Source of the DNA: Cryptomeria japonica
Taxonomy: Eukaryota; Streptophyta; Pinopsida; Cupressales; Cupressaceae
Reading direction: 5' to 3'
NCBI RefSeq assembly: GCF_030272615.1
Contig: NC_081405.1
Location: 155,045,613 to 155,109,612 of the forward strand
DNA: 64,000 bases
The notes beneath the pieces are model-generated. The model did no database searches. It worked only from the letters and a program-made list of their open reading frames with translations, and was not told the DNA's origin. The position numbers and the translations under genes are program-made. Of this stretch, positions 48,783 through 62,369 are shown piece after piece. How positions within the stretch are numbered: the stretch's first letter is position 1; each line of letters opens with the position of its first letter.

Positions 48783-49970
48783 TGTAGACACCTAAAAATG
48801 TCTCATTAATTCTATACTAATAATTCGTCTATTTAATTAAGTATTTCTTTAATTATTTTATTAAATTAACTATTTCTTCTAATCATCGCCCTTCAATTAA
48901 ATTAACTATTTCTTCTAATCATCGCCCTTCAACACTTCTAGTTATTCTATTTCTATTCTCAAATCATTTTAATCAGTTAACCCTATCTCAATTATTAATT
49001 AAATATCAATTATTTAATTAATTATGATTTATTCCTTAATTAAATAATCTTTATTATTTAATTAATTCTATCTCCTAAGTTTAAATAATTTATTTTAAAT
49101 TATTTAAATTAATTAACTTATTCCTCCAATTCCCGAAATTATAATTCCAATTAATTCCATCTAATTTTATTTCTCTCAAATTCTCATATTTCCCCAAATT
49201 CGAATTTCATATCATTTCATCTAGTTTCACATTTCACCAAATCTGAATTTCAGTTAATTTCATGTGCATTTCAACATTCGAATGACCAAATTCAAATTCA
49301 AATTGAAAATGAAAATCAAATTCAATTTCAAATTCCTACAACACATGCTAAATCAAAACGGATTGATCAAATCAGTTGTCTAATCAGTTAACTTAGTTAA
49401 CTCATCAATCATCCTTTTTAACTCTCAATCACCTTTTTCTGACTAATCCATCTATTCAGTCTACTGATCAATCAATCCACTTATCTCTCCAATCAATTCA
49501 GTCTTCTAATCAATCAATCCAGTCAACTAGCTAGTCTATTAAGTTTATTGGTCAATCAATTGAGTTCACTCTCCAATCAAGTTTGTTAACAGATCAATCT
49601 AATGAGTTAATTAATCAATCTAAATCAATTATCTATCAATCAACACTTAAATTCAAATCCTCACCTCCTCTGTGTTGAAAATCTGTAAATTCAACCTCTT
49701 TGCTCAATTCATTCTAGGATCATAGTCTTCAAACAATTGTCTAATCTATGCAGGAATCCCAGTGCAATACCTGAGAGCCACCTACAAGCACAATTCAGAG
49801 AAGCACAATGGAAGCCACGATGTAGGATGAGGGAGTTTCATTTATTATAATTTATTCTTATCTTGTGTTAATTTCTATTGGTTTATGTTTGAAATTGCTT
49901 TGATAGTTAAGGATTTTGTGATTTGTCCTTATTTCCTATTTCTGCATCTATGATTTTTAAGCATGAAACA
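48783..49970 (+). repeat. 3' LTR of gypsy-like element
   Basis: A direct repeat of 39,371-40,567 with scattered substitutions and a few indels. It is followed by ATTAT. Confidence 0.95.
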
Positions 49971-49975
49971 ATTAT

Positions 49976-51850
49976 AATCATATACAAGGACACATGAAAT
50001 AAGACAAAAAAAACAAATTCAAAGAAAAATTCACACATAAGACTTACAAAAAGACACAAAAGGGATTAGTACTAAAAAGAAAGGATCTAGGTCAAATAGT
50101 TGAAGAAACCTCGATAGTCAAAATATCTTAATTTTCTAATATCATTTACAAAATGCTATTATAAGAGCACAAGTGGTCACGTGGCAAGAGAAAGATCATG
50201 CATCAAGTGATGAACTATGATCCAACAACTAGCAAGGTATGTTATTCTTATGGTTTCCTAGGGAAGATAAATAGGAAACATGGATTCCATAGGGTACCAA
50301 GTTGTGTTATGGTAGGTGATCCATGAAATTAAGCAAGAGGGGACATGGATTTCATAAGCTAGCAAGTTGTGATGTGCTAGGTGATCCATGGAAGCACAAA
50401 TTATCATAGGACAACATATTGGGTTATGTTGTATGATCCACGTGGAAAGGAAAAGTTGAAGTAGCAAGTTATTTTATGCTTGTTGCACTCATCTTGCAAA
50501 ATGGTGCAAAGGATAACCAAACATGGAATTATTTGTAAGGAAATTTACAACATAAATTTTGAAAAGGACAACCAAGACAAGAATTGTATGTAAATAATTC
50601 TACAAATTAAATTTGAAATGGATAACCAAGCAAAGAATTATATGCAAGGAAAATAGCAACTTGAATTTGAAAAGGATATCCAATCAAAGCATTGTATACA
50701 AGGCATTCCACAACTTGAATTTGAAAAGGATAACCAAGCAAAGCATTGTATGCAAGGGATTCCACAACTTGAATTTAACATAAGATACAAGGAGGTCATG
50801 ATGTATTCCACCCCTTAAGATGTAAAAATAACCTTTTATTGATGTCTTAAGGTAGAAATATAGACAAGGATAAAAAAACTTCATCAACAAGGATATATCC
50901 TTTAAGCAACAATGTACATATCTCCAAGCCAAAGAGGCATAACTCTTTTGAGCAAAGAAAAGATAGTTGTAAAAGAGATATCTTCCAACAAGTGGAAAGG
51001 GATCCTTTTGAAGGATGGATTGAGGAATAGATCTTTACCCAAATTTATCTACCTCCAAAAGTAGAGGATATCTTTATAATAAAGATGACAAATATTTGAA
51101 ATGGGAAGGAGACCAAGAATACACACCTTCCCCACTGTTAAGAAAAAGTGTATTCTTAGTGACAAATTGTAAATGTTCACTAAGGAGAGATTATTCATAA
51201 AAAGATGTACCATTTCAGACAAAGAATAAGTCCAAACCAAGGTACACACATGTACACGCATGGAGGACCACTCTATGTATGAAAGGACCTCAAGTTATGA
51301 AAGATGCAACTCAACTAAGAAAAAGGCAATCTTTGTAAAAGAGAGAGAACTAAAATATCATTCTCCCCCCCCCCCCCCCCCCCAACCATGGAAACAAGAA
51401 AGAGATTATTATGTTGAACATGAGACTGTAACACCATGAATGAGAAAGGGTCCCCACTGAGGTATGTTACTAAGATTACATAGTGAGGAGCAACATAATA
51501 GGATGAAAGGAGCACTAAAGTAAATTATTGTATGTATAGAAAGCAAAATTTGATATCAAGTGTTATAACATTAAGTGTTCAAACACATTTTTGAAATTCA
51601 ATACAAACATCAATAGTATGACCATGCATGCAATGAAAAAGACAATATTTAGTGACATCTCTTGATTTAAGTGTTCGTTTATTTTGAGTAGGAGGGAAAT
51701 AAATTTGAGAATTATTTAGAAGTTACCAAAAGACTTTTTATGCTATGGAAATAACATTTTTCTTTTTTTGGATAGGAAAATTAACATTTTGTTCTTACGA
51801 TAAAAAGATTGGAAAGGAAGGAGGAGGAAATTCTACACCTTCTCTAGTGA
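49976..51850. other. Interior of outer minus-strand element, non-coding part
   Basis: No gene. 50,270-50,440 has about three copies of a 65-bp unit (GGTGATCCATG and CAAGTTGTG words). 50,540-50,790 has about four copies of a 60-bp unit (TTGAAAAGGATAACCAAGC and TTCCACAACTTGAATT). 51,365-51,383 is an uninterrupted C run of about 19. Confidence 0.65.
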
Positions 51851-51854
51851 ATTG

Positions 51855-52754
51855 TGGGGTTGGATCTACAGGGACCTTAATTCCTTGTTCCATTTTTCTA
51901 AGTCCTTGTCCACTATAGCCTTGTTTAGAAATTATATCATAACCAACCTCATAGGATGTTTCAAATTGTGAGGGAGGACTTTCATTATGGATTTATTTGA
52001 AATTTTTTGTGTAAGGGCATGTTGAAGGGCCAAAGGGATAAATACATGAGGAAGGGATATTATTTGTAGGAAGATTCTCCTTTCTATCATTGTTATTCAT
52101 GTCCACTTCGTTAGCTTTTTGGGGAAAATTCTTATCATCTAAGGGTTCATCATTGCTCAAAAATATTGGAGGATATGTCATGAATAAAATGCATAACATC
52201 ATCTTGTGTTAAAATATGTTGATGATTACGACAAGCTCTAGGAGAATAAGGAGGATTTAGAGTGATTGATGTACTAAGATTAACATATTTTCCTTTCCCC
52301 CCTTGCACCAAAGTATATCTATGAGAAGAGGATGGTTCAATGTTACTCTTCAATGTTGCCTCCCTCTTAGAGAGATAATTGATATGAGTACTAATTATTT
52401 CCTCAAAAGATACCCTAGGGAAGGTACGAGTGTTAGCCATTTCTATATCATCTCTAGGGTTATCAAGGGTATTATCTACTCAAGTCTTTATGAAATTGGC
52501 ATATGTTTCATTAATTTCTTTAAAAATGTCATTATATAACAACATGAAAGATGGATAAAAGCCTTGAAAAATGATTTATAAGTAGGAAATATGTTTGAAA
52601 TCCTTATTATGCAATATGTGATAGTACTATGAAGGAATGCACGCAACATGAAATGAAAGAGGCTATTGCCCAACCCCTGATTTGGGTAAGTAGAACTAAT
52701 AAGTAATGTCATCACTTGTGAAATAGTAAACCAATCAAATTCTGTAAATTCCAC
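51855..52754 (-). pseudogene. Gag remnant of outer element with G-patch-like motif
   Basis: Minus-strand open pieces lie directly after the primer site: 52,754-52,488, 52,440-52,150 (MANTRTFPRVSFEEIIST…) and, after a frameshift, 52,202 to about 51,855. The last contains GYDIISKQGYSGQGLRKMEQ followed by GIKVPVD (51,946-51,870), which matches the G-patch pattern seen near the gag-protease junction of many plant gypsy polyproteins. A stop at about 51,995 and the frameshift make it a pseudogene. No CCHC knuckle or protease follows; the interior ends in repeats. Confidence 0.6.
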
Positions 52755-52803
52755 TATAAAAAATCAGATCTAAAAGTGAAAATCATAAATAATGTAAATG
52801 TAA

Positions 52804-52824
52804 GAAGTGTCAAGTTCACCAAAA
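52804..52824 (-). other. Primer-binding site of outer element
   Basis: Read on the minus strand, TTTTGGTGAACTTGACACTT follows the LTR end CTAAACA. It shares TTTGGTGAACT with the site at 40,568. Confidence 0.6.
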
Positions 52825-53640
52825 TGTTTAGTGGTGAAATAGGTATCCACAAATATGAATCAACTTATTTCCACTAAACATGGAAGAGAGGATTAAAATT
52901 AATAGACTCAACCCCAAATGGAATGGAATATTGATTAGACTTTACCTTCTCTTTGTTTTAGTTGAGTATGCTTAAGGGATTTGAAATTGAATGCTAGATC
53001 TAAGGAAAATTATGGAAAATTAACATAAAACAACATGAACAACAAGTTGCAGATGCGGTATTGGAGACACAAAGAGTTATATTTGAGCAGAAGGGACGTG
53101 GAGGAACCCATGTTAGAAAATCTTGCCTACAAGTATAGGACCGGGATGCTTAGGTTGACCCAATTTTGTGGCTATCAAATGTGAAGAAACAAGAAAGTTT
53201 TAGAATCAAAATGTCACTCAGAATCTATTCCTAGAAGTTCTTCAGAAATTCATGGGATCCAGATGCCCAGGGTGAACTGGTCTTTTGCTTTTGGCTCTGC
53301 AAAAGTTAGATTTGATCATCATTGTCTCCTTTACGAGAATATTCATTCATATATTTTGAATCTATTTCATACACATAGAAACAAGGGAAATGGTGTTATT
53401 GATAGGGGTTTGCATAGTTCAAACCCCAGGTTTGGAACTAACCCTTTAATTTAATTGAAATTGTAAATGGAAATTCTAATGTAAATGTTGAATGATATAC
53501 CTCAAGTCTGCTACAATTGATGATGGTTGATGATGCAATTCTCTTTGAATGTAATCACAAGTGTTGGTGCAATAACATGATGAAACATGAATGATTAAAA
53601 CACAAACAGATTCTTGCATGAAGATTAATGTAATTTGTTG
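52825..53640 (-). repeat. 5' LTR of outer element, truncated
   Basis: Diverged copy of 16-605 plus 17,173-17,390, without the DNA transposon. It therefore serves as the empty-site reference: GGTTTGCATAGTTCAAACC at 53,407 corresponds to the two flanks of the TIR insertion. Similarity is lost after about 53,640. Confidence 0.8.
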
Positions 53641-54239
53641 CTTGAAGATGTCCCAACACCCCTATCTTCCATCTAATCAGTTCACCATATCCAATTGCAT
53701 AGTCAAGCTATTTGGTCATACATAGCTAGAAAAATGTCTATAGTTGTATGGTCGATTGGAACTATGTAGGAAACCACACCAGACTCAGATGGCATACCTT
53801 GACCAATTCCCTTGTATATACCCTCATGAAGGGTAGGGCCACTTCTAGTTGGAAGATGTGCAGGGGACTGTCAGTCTATGGTTGGAGGAAAAGCACTCAG
53901 GTGATGCTTTCCCCTCTTGTATATCTACACATTGAGGCTTTAGATACAAATTGGTTTGTCTAGATACCATTAGACTCTAAAATTTATCATTTGTAATGCA
54001 ATTTCATTTACTTAAAGTGAAAGTATATTAAATTTTTTGAAAAGAAAAGAATATGTTTAATTCATGATGTAAATTCATAAGTTATTTAAGTGTTTCTTAT
54101 GTAATGAAATGAATTTCATTAATATATGATGAATATATTATTTTGAAAATCAGAATTTTTCATATGAAAATTCGCATACTTCCTTTTACTTTATCAAGTG
54201 GTAAAAATTAGTTTATCTCCTAATGTTAAGTAGAGTGAG
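53641..54239. other. Unassigned segment
   Basis: No feature is supported. A 71-codon frame at 53,748-53,963 has no recognisable motif. 53,990-54,200 is AT-rich. Confidence 0.4.
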
Positions 54240-56640
54240 ATGTTACAAAAGCTAGCAAGAGACATTCAAAAGAGACAAAAGTTTGTTAAAAATATCGATA
54301 ACACTTCCATTACCTTGATTCCAAAAAAGAATGATTGTACGAACTTTGTAGTCTACAGACCAATATCGTTTTGTAATACTATATACAAGATTGTGGCCAA
54401 GGTGTTAGCAAATAGACTAAAATTGACTTTAGGGAAAATCATCTCAGAAGAACAAAATTGTTTTATGTCGGGTAGAGAAATCATTGATATTCACTTTTGA
54501 AACTCTATGCACCATTACATTGGAAAGGATTAAAGGTATGTTAATTAAACGAGATGTTAGTAAAGCATATGAAAGGGTCTGATGGGATTGTTTGTTGGTT
54601 GTGATGAGAATATTTAGTTTCAATGACTCTTGGTTAGGGATTATACATTCATTCATTTCAACACCTTGATATTTAGTGATTCTCAATAGTTCCATGCGTG
54701 GATTTTTTTAGGCCACTAATGGGTTGAGGAAAGAGGATCCACTACCACCATTTTTATTTTTAATTATGGTTGAAGTAATGGGTTATCATTTTAGAAATAT
54801 TAGGGAGATAAATTTACAAAATGGACTTAAAGTTGTTGATGAATTGGATCCAATAACCCACACACAGTTTGCCTATGATATCGTGTTATTTGGGAAGGCT
54901 ATATTGAGAGAGGCTGAAATTAATAAGTAGGCATTAGACAATTATTCTTCCTCTTCATATCAAATTCATAATAAGGATAAATCTAAAATTTATTCTCTTA
55001 ATACTAAAAAGGTGGTTCAGAGGAAGATATCAAAATTACTCGGTTTTTTAATTTCAGTTTTATTCTTCAAGTACTTGGGTGCTCCTCTATTCTTGGGCTT
55101 GTGCAGAACATTGCATCTAGAAGATACATTGAACAATCACAACAATAAGGCAATATCATTTAAAAGCGTGTGGTTATCTTCGGTCAGTGCTAGTAGTTGT
55201 CCTAATATATATTGTGTCATGTTTCAAGATGGTAGGTAAAGCTATCTCAAACATACAAAGCTATATGAAGAAGTTGTTTTGGGAAGGATCTAAGAAAAAA
55301 AATACCTCTACTACATTGGGACAAAACTTGCCTTCCTAAGAAATTTGGTGGAAGTCAATTGAGGAAAATGAAAATGCAAAACTTCACATTAGGGGCCAAA
55401 CTATTGTGGAAAATGTATAAGGAGCCTAATAATTATGGTGTAAAATTATACAAAAAATAATTGAATGGCTTGGCAATGTGGTTCAATCAAATAGGGAATA
55501 TGTTACATATTATGTCAAGAGAACTATGATGAGTGTTGGAGAATATTTTTAATGGATAGATATCGACAAACTTCCCATTCCCGAGGATTTGAAAATGTAT
55601 CTAACTTAAGCTCTTCAACAAAGAAGGATCATGTTGTCTAATGAGGATAACAAAATTATTTACTATGGTTTGAAAACAAGAAATTATATAGTCAAGTTGG
55701 GGTATACAATACAAAAGGTGCAAGGGAATGATGTGGGTTGGCTGATGGAATTTTGTTGGCACAAGAGCATTCTCCCTAAGGTTGGTGCCTTTTTATGGAC
55801 AAATATTCATAGGCAATTATGAATGGGAGATAAATTATAGAATATTGGGATCGAGGGACCAAGTATATTCCACTAATGTTTCCTCAACGAGGAAACATAC
55901 GATCATTTATTACTTAGTTTCTCTTTTGCTTCCCAGTGTTGGGACTAGTTGATGTAGTCACTTGGATGGTCCTATCAAAGGTAGAAGGATCTTTTTTATT
56001 TCATATCTCGTTGGCCTTGGAGGATGCAAATTGCTACATGGGGTGATATCTAGACTATTTCTCTTTCAACATGGTATTTTGGTAGTTATGGAAGGAGAGG
56101 AATACAAAGATTTTTTTGTAAACAATGTTTGAAGGTAGAGGAAGTTATTAGAAAAATTGAGGAGGGTATTTGTGAAAAAGCTAATCTAATTCAAAGAACT
56201 ACGACTAATTCTCATTTCACCAATTGGGATAACAAATTTTTTTTAAAAAGGGTGAAGGTTAAAGCTTCCCTCAGAGAACATTTCAAGTGAAACCAACAAC
56301 AGATGTGAGGCCAAGTGGACGACACTAAATATTGTTAGATACAAACTTAACTTTGATGGCATAACAAAGGGGAACTTGAGATAGGCCAGTGTTGGTTGTA
56401 GTCTTAGAAACAGAAGAGGAGATTGCTTATAGACACCATCTAGGAAATTGGGTGTTATGACTAACAATGAGGTTGAATTGGAAGCTTTAGGTCAAAATCT
56501 TTGGCTTTGCAAAGAGAGAGAACTGACTAAAATGGACATTGAGTGGGACTCATAAATTTGCGTCAATGCTATCAGTAAAAAACAAGTTCAAAATTCGAAA
56601 CTGGAACATTGAGTGGAGAAGAAAAGGAGGTGCCTCAAAA
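54240..56640 (+). pseudogene. L1-type LINE ORF2 remnant: reverse transcriptase, zf-RVT, RNase H
   Basis: Pieces in several frames follow the order of plant L1-type ORF2. They are ITLIPKKNDCTNFVVYRPIS and YKIVAKVLANRL (54,300-54,420); ISEEQNCFMSGREIID; then, after a broken stretch, PLPPFLFLIMVEVMGYHF (54,738-54,795); THTQFAYDIVLFGKA, where the FADD catalytic box reads FAYD; LGFLISVLFFKYLGAPLF (55,042-55,095); a zf-RVT-like WCWH-region read as FCWHKSILPKVGAFLWTN (55,760-55,810); and an RNase H end (NEVELEALGQNLWLC near 56,470). The endonuclease part is missing. Many stops and frameshifts show an old, dead copy. No poly-A tail or target duplication was found. Confidence 0.88.
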
Positions 56641-59600
56641 AACTTGGGAATACAACTAACTATAATTAACTATCAATATTAAAAATTTAATATTAAATAT
56701 ATAATGTATTTAATATAAATATATATTTTATAATATAGTATTCAAAAATATATAATATTATATAAAAATATAATACATACTAAAAATTTATGTTTGATTT
56801 CAATATACATTTTGTAATATTTAATATTATAGTTATATATATCCATCTAATTTTATTTTAATTTAAATCTCTTTGCCTTCTTTCTTAGCTAATACTAATG
56901 TCATGGGCTCTATTTTGTGGGTGCCTCTAGTGTACAATTTCTTTCCTATTTAGGTTAATTAAAAGGAACAAAAAAGGGAGCCTAGAATGTATCTCTATTA
57001 AATGTCATAGAAATTTTATGGGTCATCAACATGAGTTTCCAACACAAGCCTACATTGTGTTGTGTCTTTTCCACTATCTTGTTACTTCTTATACAATGCT
57101 TCTCATTATTCCTAGAAGTATTTTGATACAAGATTATCATTTTGTAGCATGAGATCGATTCCCTAGATTTTGCCCCCTTAGAAAGACTAATGACATCAAA
57201 AAGAAAGTTATTTAGTCCCTATTAAAGAATATCAAGTAGATGCTTCCAAATCCCCTACAAATCAAGCACTACAAAATAATGGGAATGTGAAGCCAATTGC
57301 ATGCAAGCTACATATATATGAAAAAATACTATATTGGAGACAATACCAAAGTTTGGCTTCTTGTTTATCTTTTTACATGTTTGTGTGGTGTGGGCTTAAG
57401 AATGACAATCACTAACAACTTATGGTAGATTGGGCTAGACACGAGTTGCACAAACATTTCAGTGCTTATGTCACTTATTACAAAATTTAAAGATTCCTTT
57501 GGAATATTTCCTTGAATTTCATGTTTAAACATTATATGAGGTGTCTATAATTTGTAGGACTAATGAGTTTAGCTTCAAAATTGTGTTCATTTAATATTAA
57601 ACATAGGTTGTTAATACTCTATTTTTATTTTAATAAGGTGGACATTTCAAGGTAGGTGTGGATGGCAGTGTTGTAAATCTCAGTGGGCATGCAATGATCT
57701 CTCTACACCCTATTCTGGTGGGCATTTTCTATGGAATTCATTTCTTTATTTTTGTGCAAATGGAATCAAATATCTTTGGATTGAAGAACTATGGGTTGAT
57801 GTATGCTTGATCATGAATTTTCCTATAGGCACGTCCTCTAAAATTTTATACAACATTAAGGTCATCAAATTTGACTAATTCAACATTAGAGGATGGTTGT
57901 ATGTAAACATGTATGGCCTTTGGAGTCCGTAATATTTGGATAATAAAAATACTTGTGTGGGGCAAACTATTATAGGTTGCACTCCTTCAAAAATAGAAAA
58001 TAGAGAGAAATAAGTAACACATAAAAACTAGCAAACATAAGCCTGACAAATGAATAAATGAATGAGATTATTCTAGACATCTTACATCCATTCTAAAAAA
58101 ATGTACATAATCAATGGCCAAAATTAGCTTAGTCCCTCTCATAAAGGAAACACCTTCAATGTAAATATGTTATATAACATTATTGAATGCAATTTTGTTA
58201 AATCTATTTAATAAGTATTCATACATTTCTATATGATCATTTTTGTAATTTTTTTTTTAGATTTTTTATTTTAATATGTTATATTGTGAGTTTGATATAT
58301 GTTTGGAATATTATTATTGTTACATAGCTTGGATACTAAAATGTAAATTCATTTGTGTAGGGTTGTGTATTTAAATATATCATCCTAACCCATCTATACA
58401 TTTTCTAACCATTAAATAAGCATTCACAATGAATACAAACTTCCTTCCTTTTGAAGGTGCATCAATCATCAATGACTCATCTATCATACATTAAAAAGCA
58501 ATTAACTCTCTATATGAACCAATATCTATTGTCAAGTCACGCATGTAAATTACAATATCTTATATACAATGCACTCAATAGCTTATGTTGGTAAATAACA
58601 ATATAGTTCCCCAATAAAAATATATTATTTAATAATTAGGACTAATAGATTTTGATGAGATTGAGATATTTTATATATTATAACTAAAAAATATTTAAAT
58701 AATTCATTAGATTTTACAATTAATTAAGTTGGCATACATAGAATTTGATATATTGATGATTTCTATTTTCCAAAAAATGGTGTTGTTATTTATTTATTTA
58801 TTGAGTTGGTTTGCAAGGTACTTTGTCCCTAACTAAAGGGAGAGAAACATGAGAGAAGAGGGCATCATGACTTTGTATCATCATGGACAGATTATGAGTT
58901 AAACCAATGCATTAGAAAGCTAGCCATTTTAGTTAATTTTGATCTTATAGATATTAGGTTGAATCAATCAATGAGAGATGTTGTTCTTTAATGCATCAAA
59001 ATTTATTCTGTGATAGATTGTAAAATAGATATTAGCAATGAAGGGAATATAAAATGGCGACAAAGTATTTACATGGAGAAACCCTTACAAGAAATAATTG
59101 CACACACAAAGAGACCTAAGCTTGTATTGAACCTAAAAATAGTAACATCAATGCAATATGATAATCTCTCTAACTTTTGACAACATAGTAGTGCTCAAAT
59201 AACCTCCAGAGTAATCTCATGATATTACCATCTCAAGGAAACAATACATCTATAGAAGATAACATAAATGATATTGTGAATGGTGGTAAATACCACTCAC
59301 CCAAATCTAGGTGTCCATTTTCTTCATTGAGTTCATCTCACAACTTATAAAAATCAATCAACCAATCTAAATAGTAACTCATCTTACGTAGGATACACCC
59401 ACCTCATGTGTCTTAAGTGTCGTAGATTATATCATAATTGTCAAATTAACAAAGTTCCCAACCAAGGTGCTCCATGGAAAGATTGTCTAGATCTATCATG
59501 AGATACATTTGTAGGAGATCCTCTTAAACGTCCTCCTACATATCCGAATCTTTACCCAATTTCTAATATCTCGGACCAACAAGTAAATCCCAACTTAAAT

Positions 59601-62369
59601 ACCCCAACAATTAAATGTGAGAGAATAATAATAAATATTTTTTTCTTACCACCAAGGAGAGGCATCCATGTTTCCCCTCTCCATGATACTTGGAGATAAA
59701 ACAATATTTGTGAACAAAAAATATTAAATATAATTAAATCATGTCTAGGGATTGGAAAGGTGAATGATCTTATTAAAGGTGTCTCAACCTTGATCCTAAT
59801 GTTAAGATTACAAATGGTGCATTTTCAAGAAATAAAAATAGAACAAATAAATTTATGGGCTATGAAGTTTTTTTATTTAAAATAAATATTTTGGACTATT
59901 TGGCATCAATTCTAGGGATGCTCAATGCATAGATCTCTTTAAGCTCTAAATTTTACAAAAGGGTCCCAATGGACTCCTAGATCAAAAGTTGGGTTTCTAG
60001 CATTGGAGATGTAAAAAAACATATAGGGCAAATAAAAGAGTTGTTAAAGGGAGTTACACTTGTTGACCAACTTATGATGCATTTTATGATATATCATAAG
60101 GCATATTTTAATGGATATAATAGAGACAAAATAAAATGGTAACTGAAATGAATATATTATTTTAACTTGTAGACTCATCTTAGGATTTGGGTGTTGTATT
60201 TGAGCACCACATTTTAGGTGGTTTTAGCTCAAAGTATTGTAATTACCATTTTACATGGTTTCATGGATTTTTCAACTATTTTATAGATGCTTGAGATAGA
60301 GGTTCTTATAGTTGATTTATAGGTGTTATGTTGTTGAAATAAATTTAGAGTTGTATGTTGGTGATAAACCTCTAAAGGCATGTCCCTAATATTATATTAT
60401 TATATTGTAACCTTTATTTTTGTTAAAATAATTGATTTTTATTTTGGAGAGTGAGTTTTTTCTCCCAAAAAAATTTACCTTGTGTACACATGTTCGATAA
60501 CATAATATTTAAGCATTGTTGAAAATAATTTTGCTAGCATTCTATTCTCATATACAAATTATATATATGTAACTTTATAAGTCGCATGGTGTGTAATATG
60601 CTACCCTTGTTCTTGTACCAATTTTCTTTTACTTCTTTCATCAACTCAATTACGTAAATATTTTGTCAAAACAGTTGGCACCCTTACTAATCTACTATGA
60701 CATTTTAACAAATAATTTTCTTTGTTAATCTTATTAATGGTTTTTTATATTGAAAGATATTGATTTTTGTTTGGAAGTTTATTTCAAAAGTTCTTGCTAA
60801 GATATCAGAGAAGTATGCATAATAAAATAACTCATATTTTATACATAAATAAAGATTTACTTCATTAAAACTTGATGAACCAGACACAAAAACTAAACTG
60901 GAAGTTTCTGACCTTTATTAATGTCTGAGGTATGCTGCAATAATTACAAACATACAATTGAAGCAAATATAGATTGAAACATACCCTTGCACATTGATTG
61001 CATGCATCAAGAGAGATGAGTATGCAATTCCTTCACACAATCATCTATCCAACTCCTCTACATCAACAAATCGTCCAAATTCTGTGCATGAATATAAAGT
61101 TTAAACCCAAATGGCAGAGCTAAAATGCTATGACCTATTCACAACTCTATCATTGCTCAACGACCAAGCTACAAGTGATTTGACCCCCTTCTAACTCTGC
61201 AACGCCTATCTCAGATAGAGATTTTCAGTCTCAGAATGATACAATGATAGTAGAAAAGTAATTGAAGAGCAACAATAAATGTGTTCTCATTCAGCAGAGA
61301 AGTTAGTCCCACGTCTAGCATGAAATAACGCTCAGCCTCATGTTCTATACGCCCTCCACAATACTGTTCCAACCTCTCAATCTGAGCACCCAATCCTCAC
61401 ATCCCACTGTGGAGTTTTCTCACGCCAAATTCTATATCAAAGGATTCGTTTTCCGAAAGTAAACGCCTAGCTATGTATCATTTCCAACGACCAACTCCCT
61501 ACCCTTCACATCCTAGCTTGCACTTCTTGTAGGTTCGGGTATCATTAAGCCTCGTAAGTAAGTAAAGAGTCTTCTAGTGTCTGTTAGTTCATGAGTATGT
61601 TCTATCTCTGGGCGTAATTGTGATCTGAGATATCAGAAAGTTAAGTTATAAGCATATTAATCACACACATTAAGCAACATATTAAGTCTAGAGAATATCA
61701 ATCAATTTTGAGTGTTTAATACTTTTAAGTCTAAAAGTCAAAGCTTAGGGTGTGTGGTTTAAGCCATCTAGTATATAAGTGATCATTTGTAATATTGTTA
61801 TTCTGAAGTAATAGCCAGAAGTCGTAGTCATTCGGCCAACAACCTCCGTCGTTGTTTTGTCTAGCTATTAAGTAATAGTGAGAAGTCGTAGCCAACTCCA
61901 CTAAACCATTTGAACTCACTAGTAACATCAAATCATCCCTCGGGTTAGGTTGACACAAATCCACTAAACCATTTGAACTCATTGGTAACATCAAATTATC
62001 CCTTGAATTGGGCTAACACAAATCCAAAAAGTCAATACAATTGTAAAGAAAGAGAACTTGAAAAAGGAGATATTGTGTATGAACATCTCCTTTGCATAGA
62101 AAATTTTGATGATGTAAAACCATAACTAGTTAGTAACATGGGAAAATAATTAGTTGTAATGTTACTAAATGTACATTAGTTGTGGATGAGGCAATGGTAG
62201 ATGTAAGGTCTATGGGAGAAGTGGAAATGGTTGAAGTTTCCATTGTAGAGCTATGGATAGATGCATTAATCTTAAAAGAGAGGGGTAAAAATTTATTCAA
62301 AACAAGAAGGAATAGAAAGCAAGACATCAAACAACCCTCTATCAAGATCGACTAGGAGATCTAACTACT
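56641..62369. other. Long AT-rich stretch without recognisable genes
   Basis: No ORF above 90 codons and no family motif. 56,650-56,860 and 58,600-58,760 are extremely AT-rich. 60,330-60,480 (TTTTGGAGAGTGAGTTTTTT then TCTCCCAAAAAAA) could be a LINE 3' end, low confidence. 61,900-62,025 has a diverged tandem duplication of about 68 bp (CCACTAAACCATTTGAACTC twice). Decayed repeats are the likely content. Confidence 0.5.

Larger units (their letters stand above)
39371..49970 (+). mobile_element. Gypsy-like LTR retroelement without pol (LARD-like)
   Basis: Long LTRs (39,371-40,567 and 48,783-49,970) start TGKAGACACCTAAAAATG and end CATGAAACA, and are flanked by the exact duplication ATTAT (39,366-39,370 and 49,971-49,975). 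A purine tract (AAAGAGGGGTAGA, 48,770-48,782) precedes the 3' LTR. The 8.2 kb interior has a tandem repeat, one Gln/Asn-rich ORF and long non-coding stretches, with no protease, integrase or reverse transcriptase. Large LTR elements that depend on partners are known in plants as LARDs. Placement in gypsy is inferred from the primer site and PPT style. A solo LTR and a small retroposon tail are nested in it. Confidence 0.93.
16..53640 (-). mobile_element. Outer gypsy-like LTR retroelement, minus strand, multiply interrupted
   Basis: The stretch at 16-605 continuing at 17,173 is a diverged copy of 52,825-53,640, so the two are LTRs of one element. Read on the minus strand, the right copy ends in CTAAACA and is followed by a primer-site-like TTTTGGTGAACTTGAC. 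At 39,223-39,237 there is a minus-strand purine tract directly before a TGTAGCATC start. This places the 3' LTR at 16-605 plus 17,173-17,655 plus 39,010-39,222, and an internal region of only about 3 kb. No reverse transcriptase or integrase is visible, only gag-like pieces, so the element looks non-autonomous. The 5' LTR is truncated near 53,640, so no target duplication can be confirmed. The reconstruction is inference from sequence junctions. Confidence 0.75.

Noticed and set aside
51365..51383. Long C homopolymer as a functional element
   Set aside because: It may be simple slippage or an assembly artefact; nothing around it suggests a role.
53748..53963. 71-codon ORF as a gene
   Set aside because: No motif, no neighbours, and it lies in decayed repeat sequence.
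60330..60480. LINE 3' end
   Set aside because: Only a weak resemblance in a T-rich stretch, with no coding remnant or duplication to support it.
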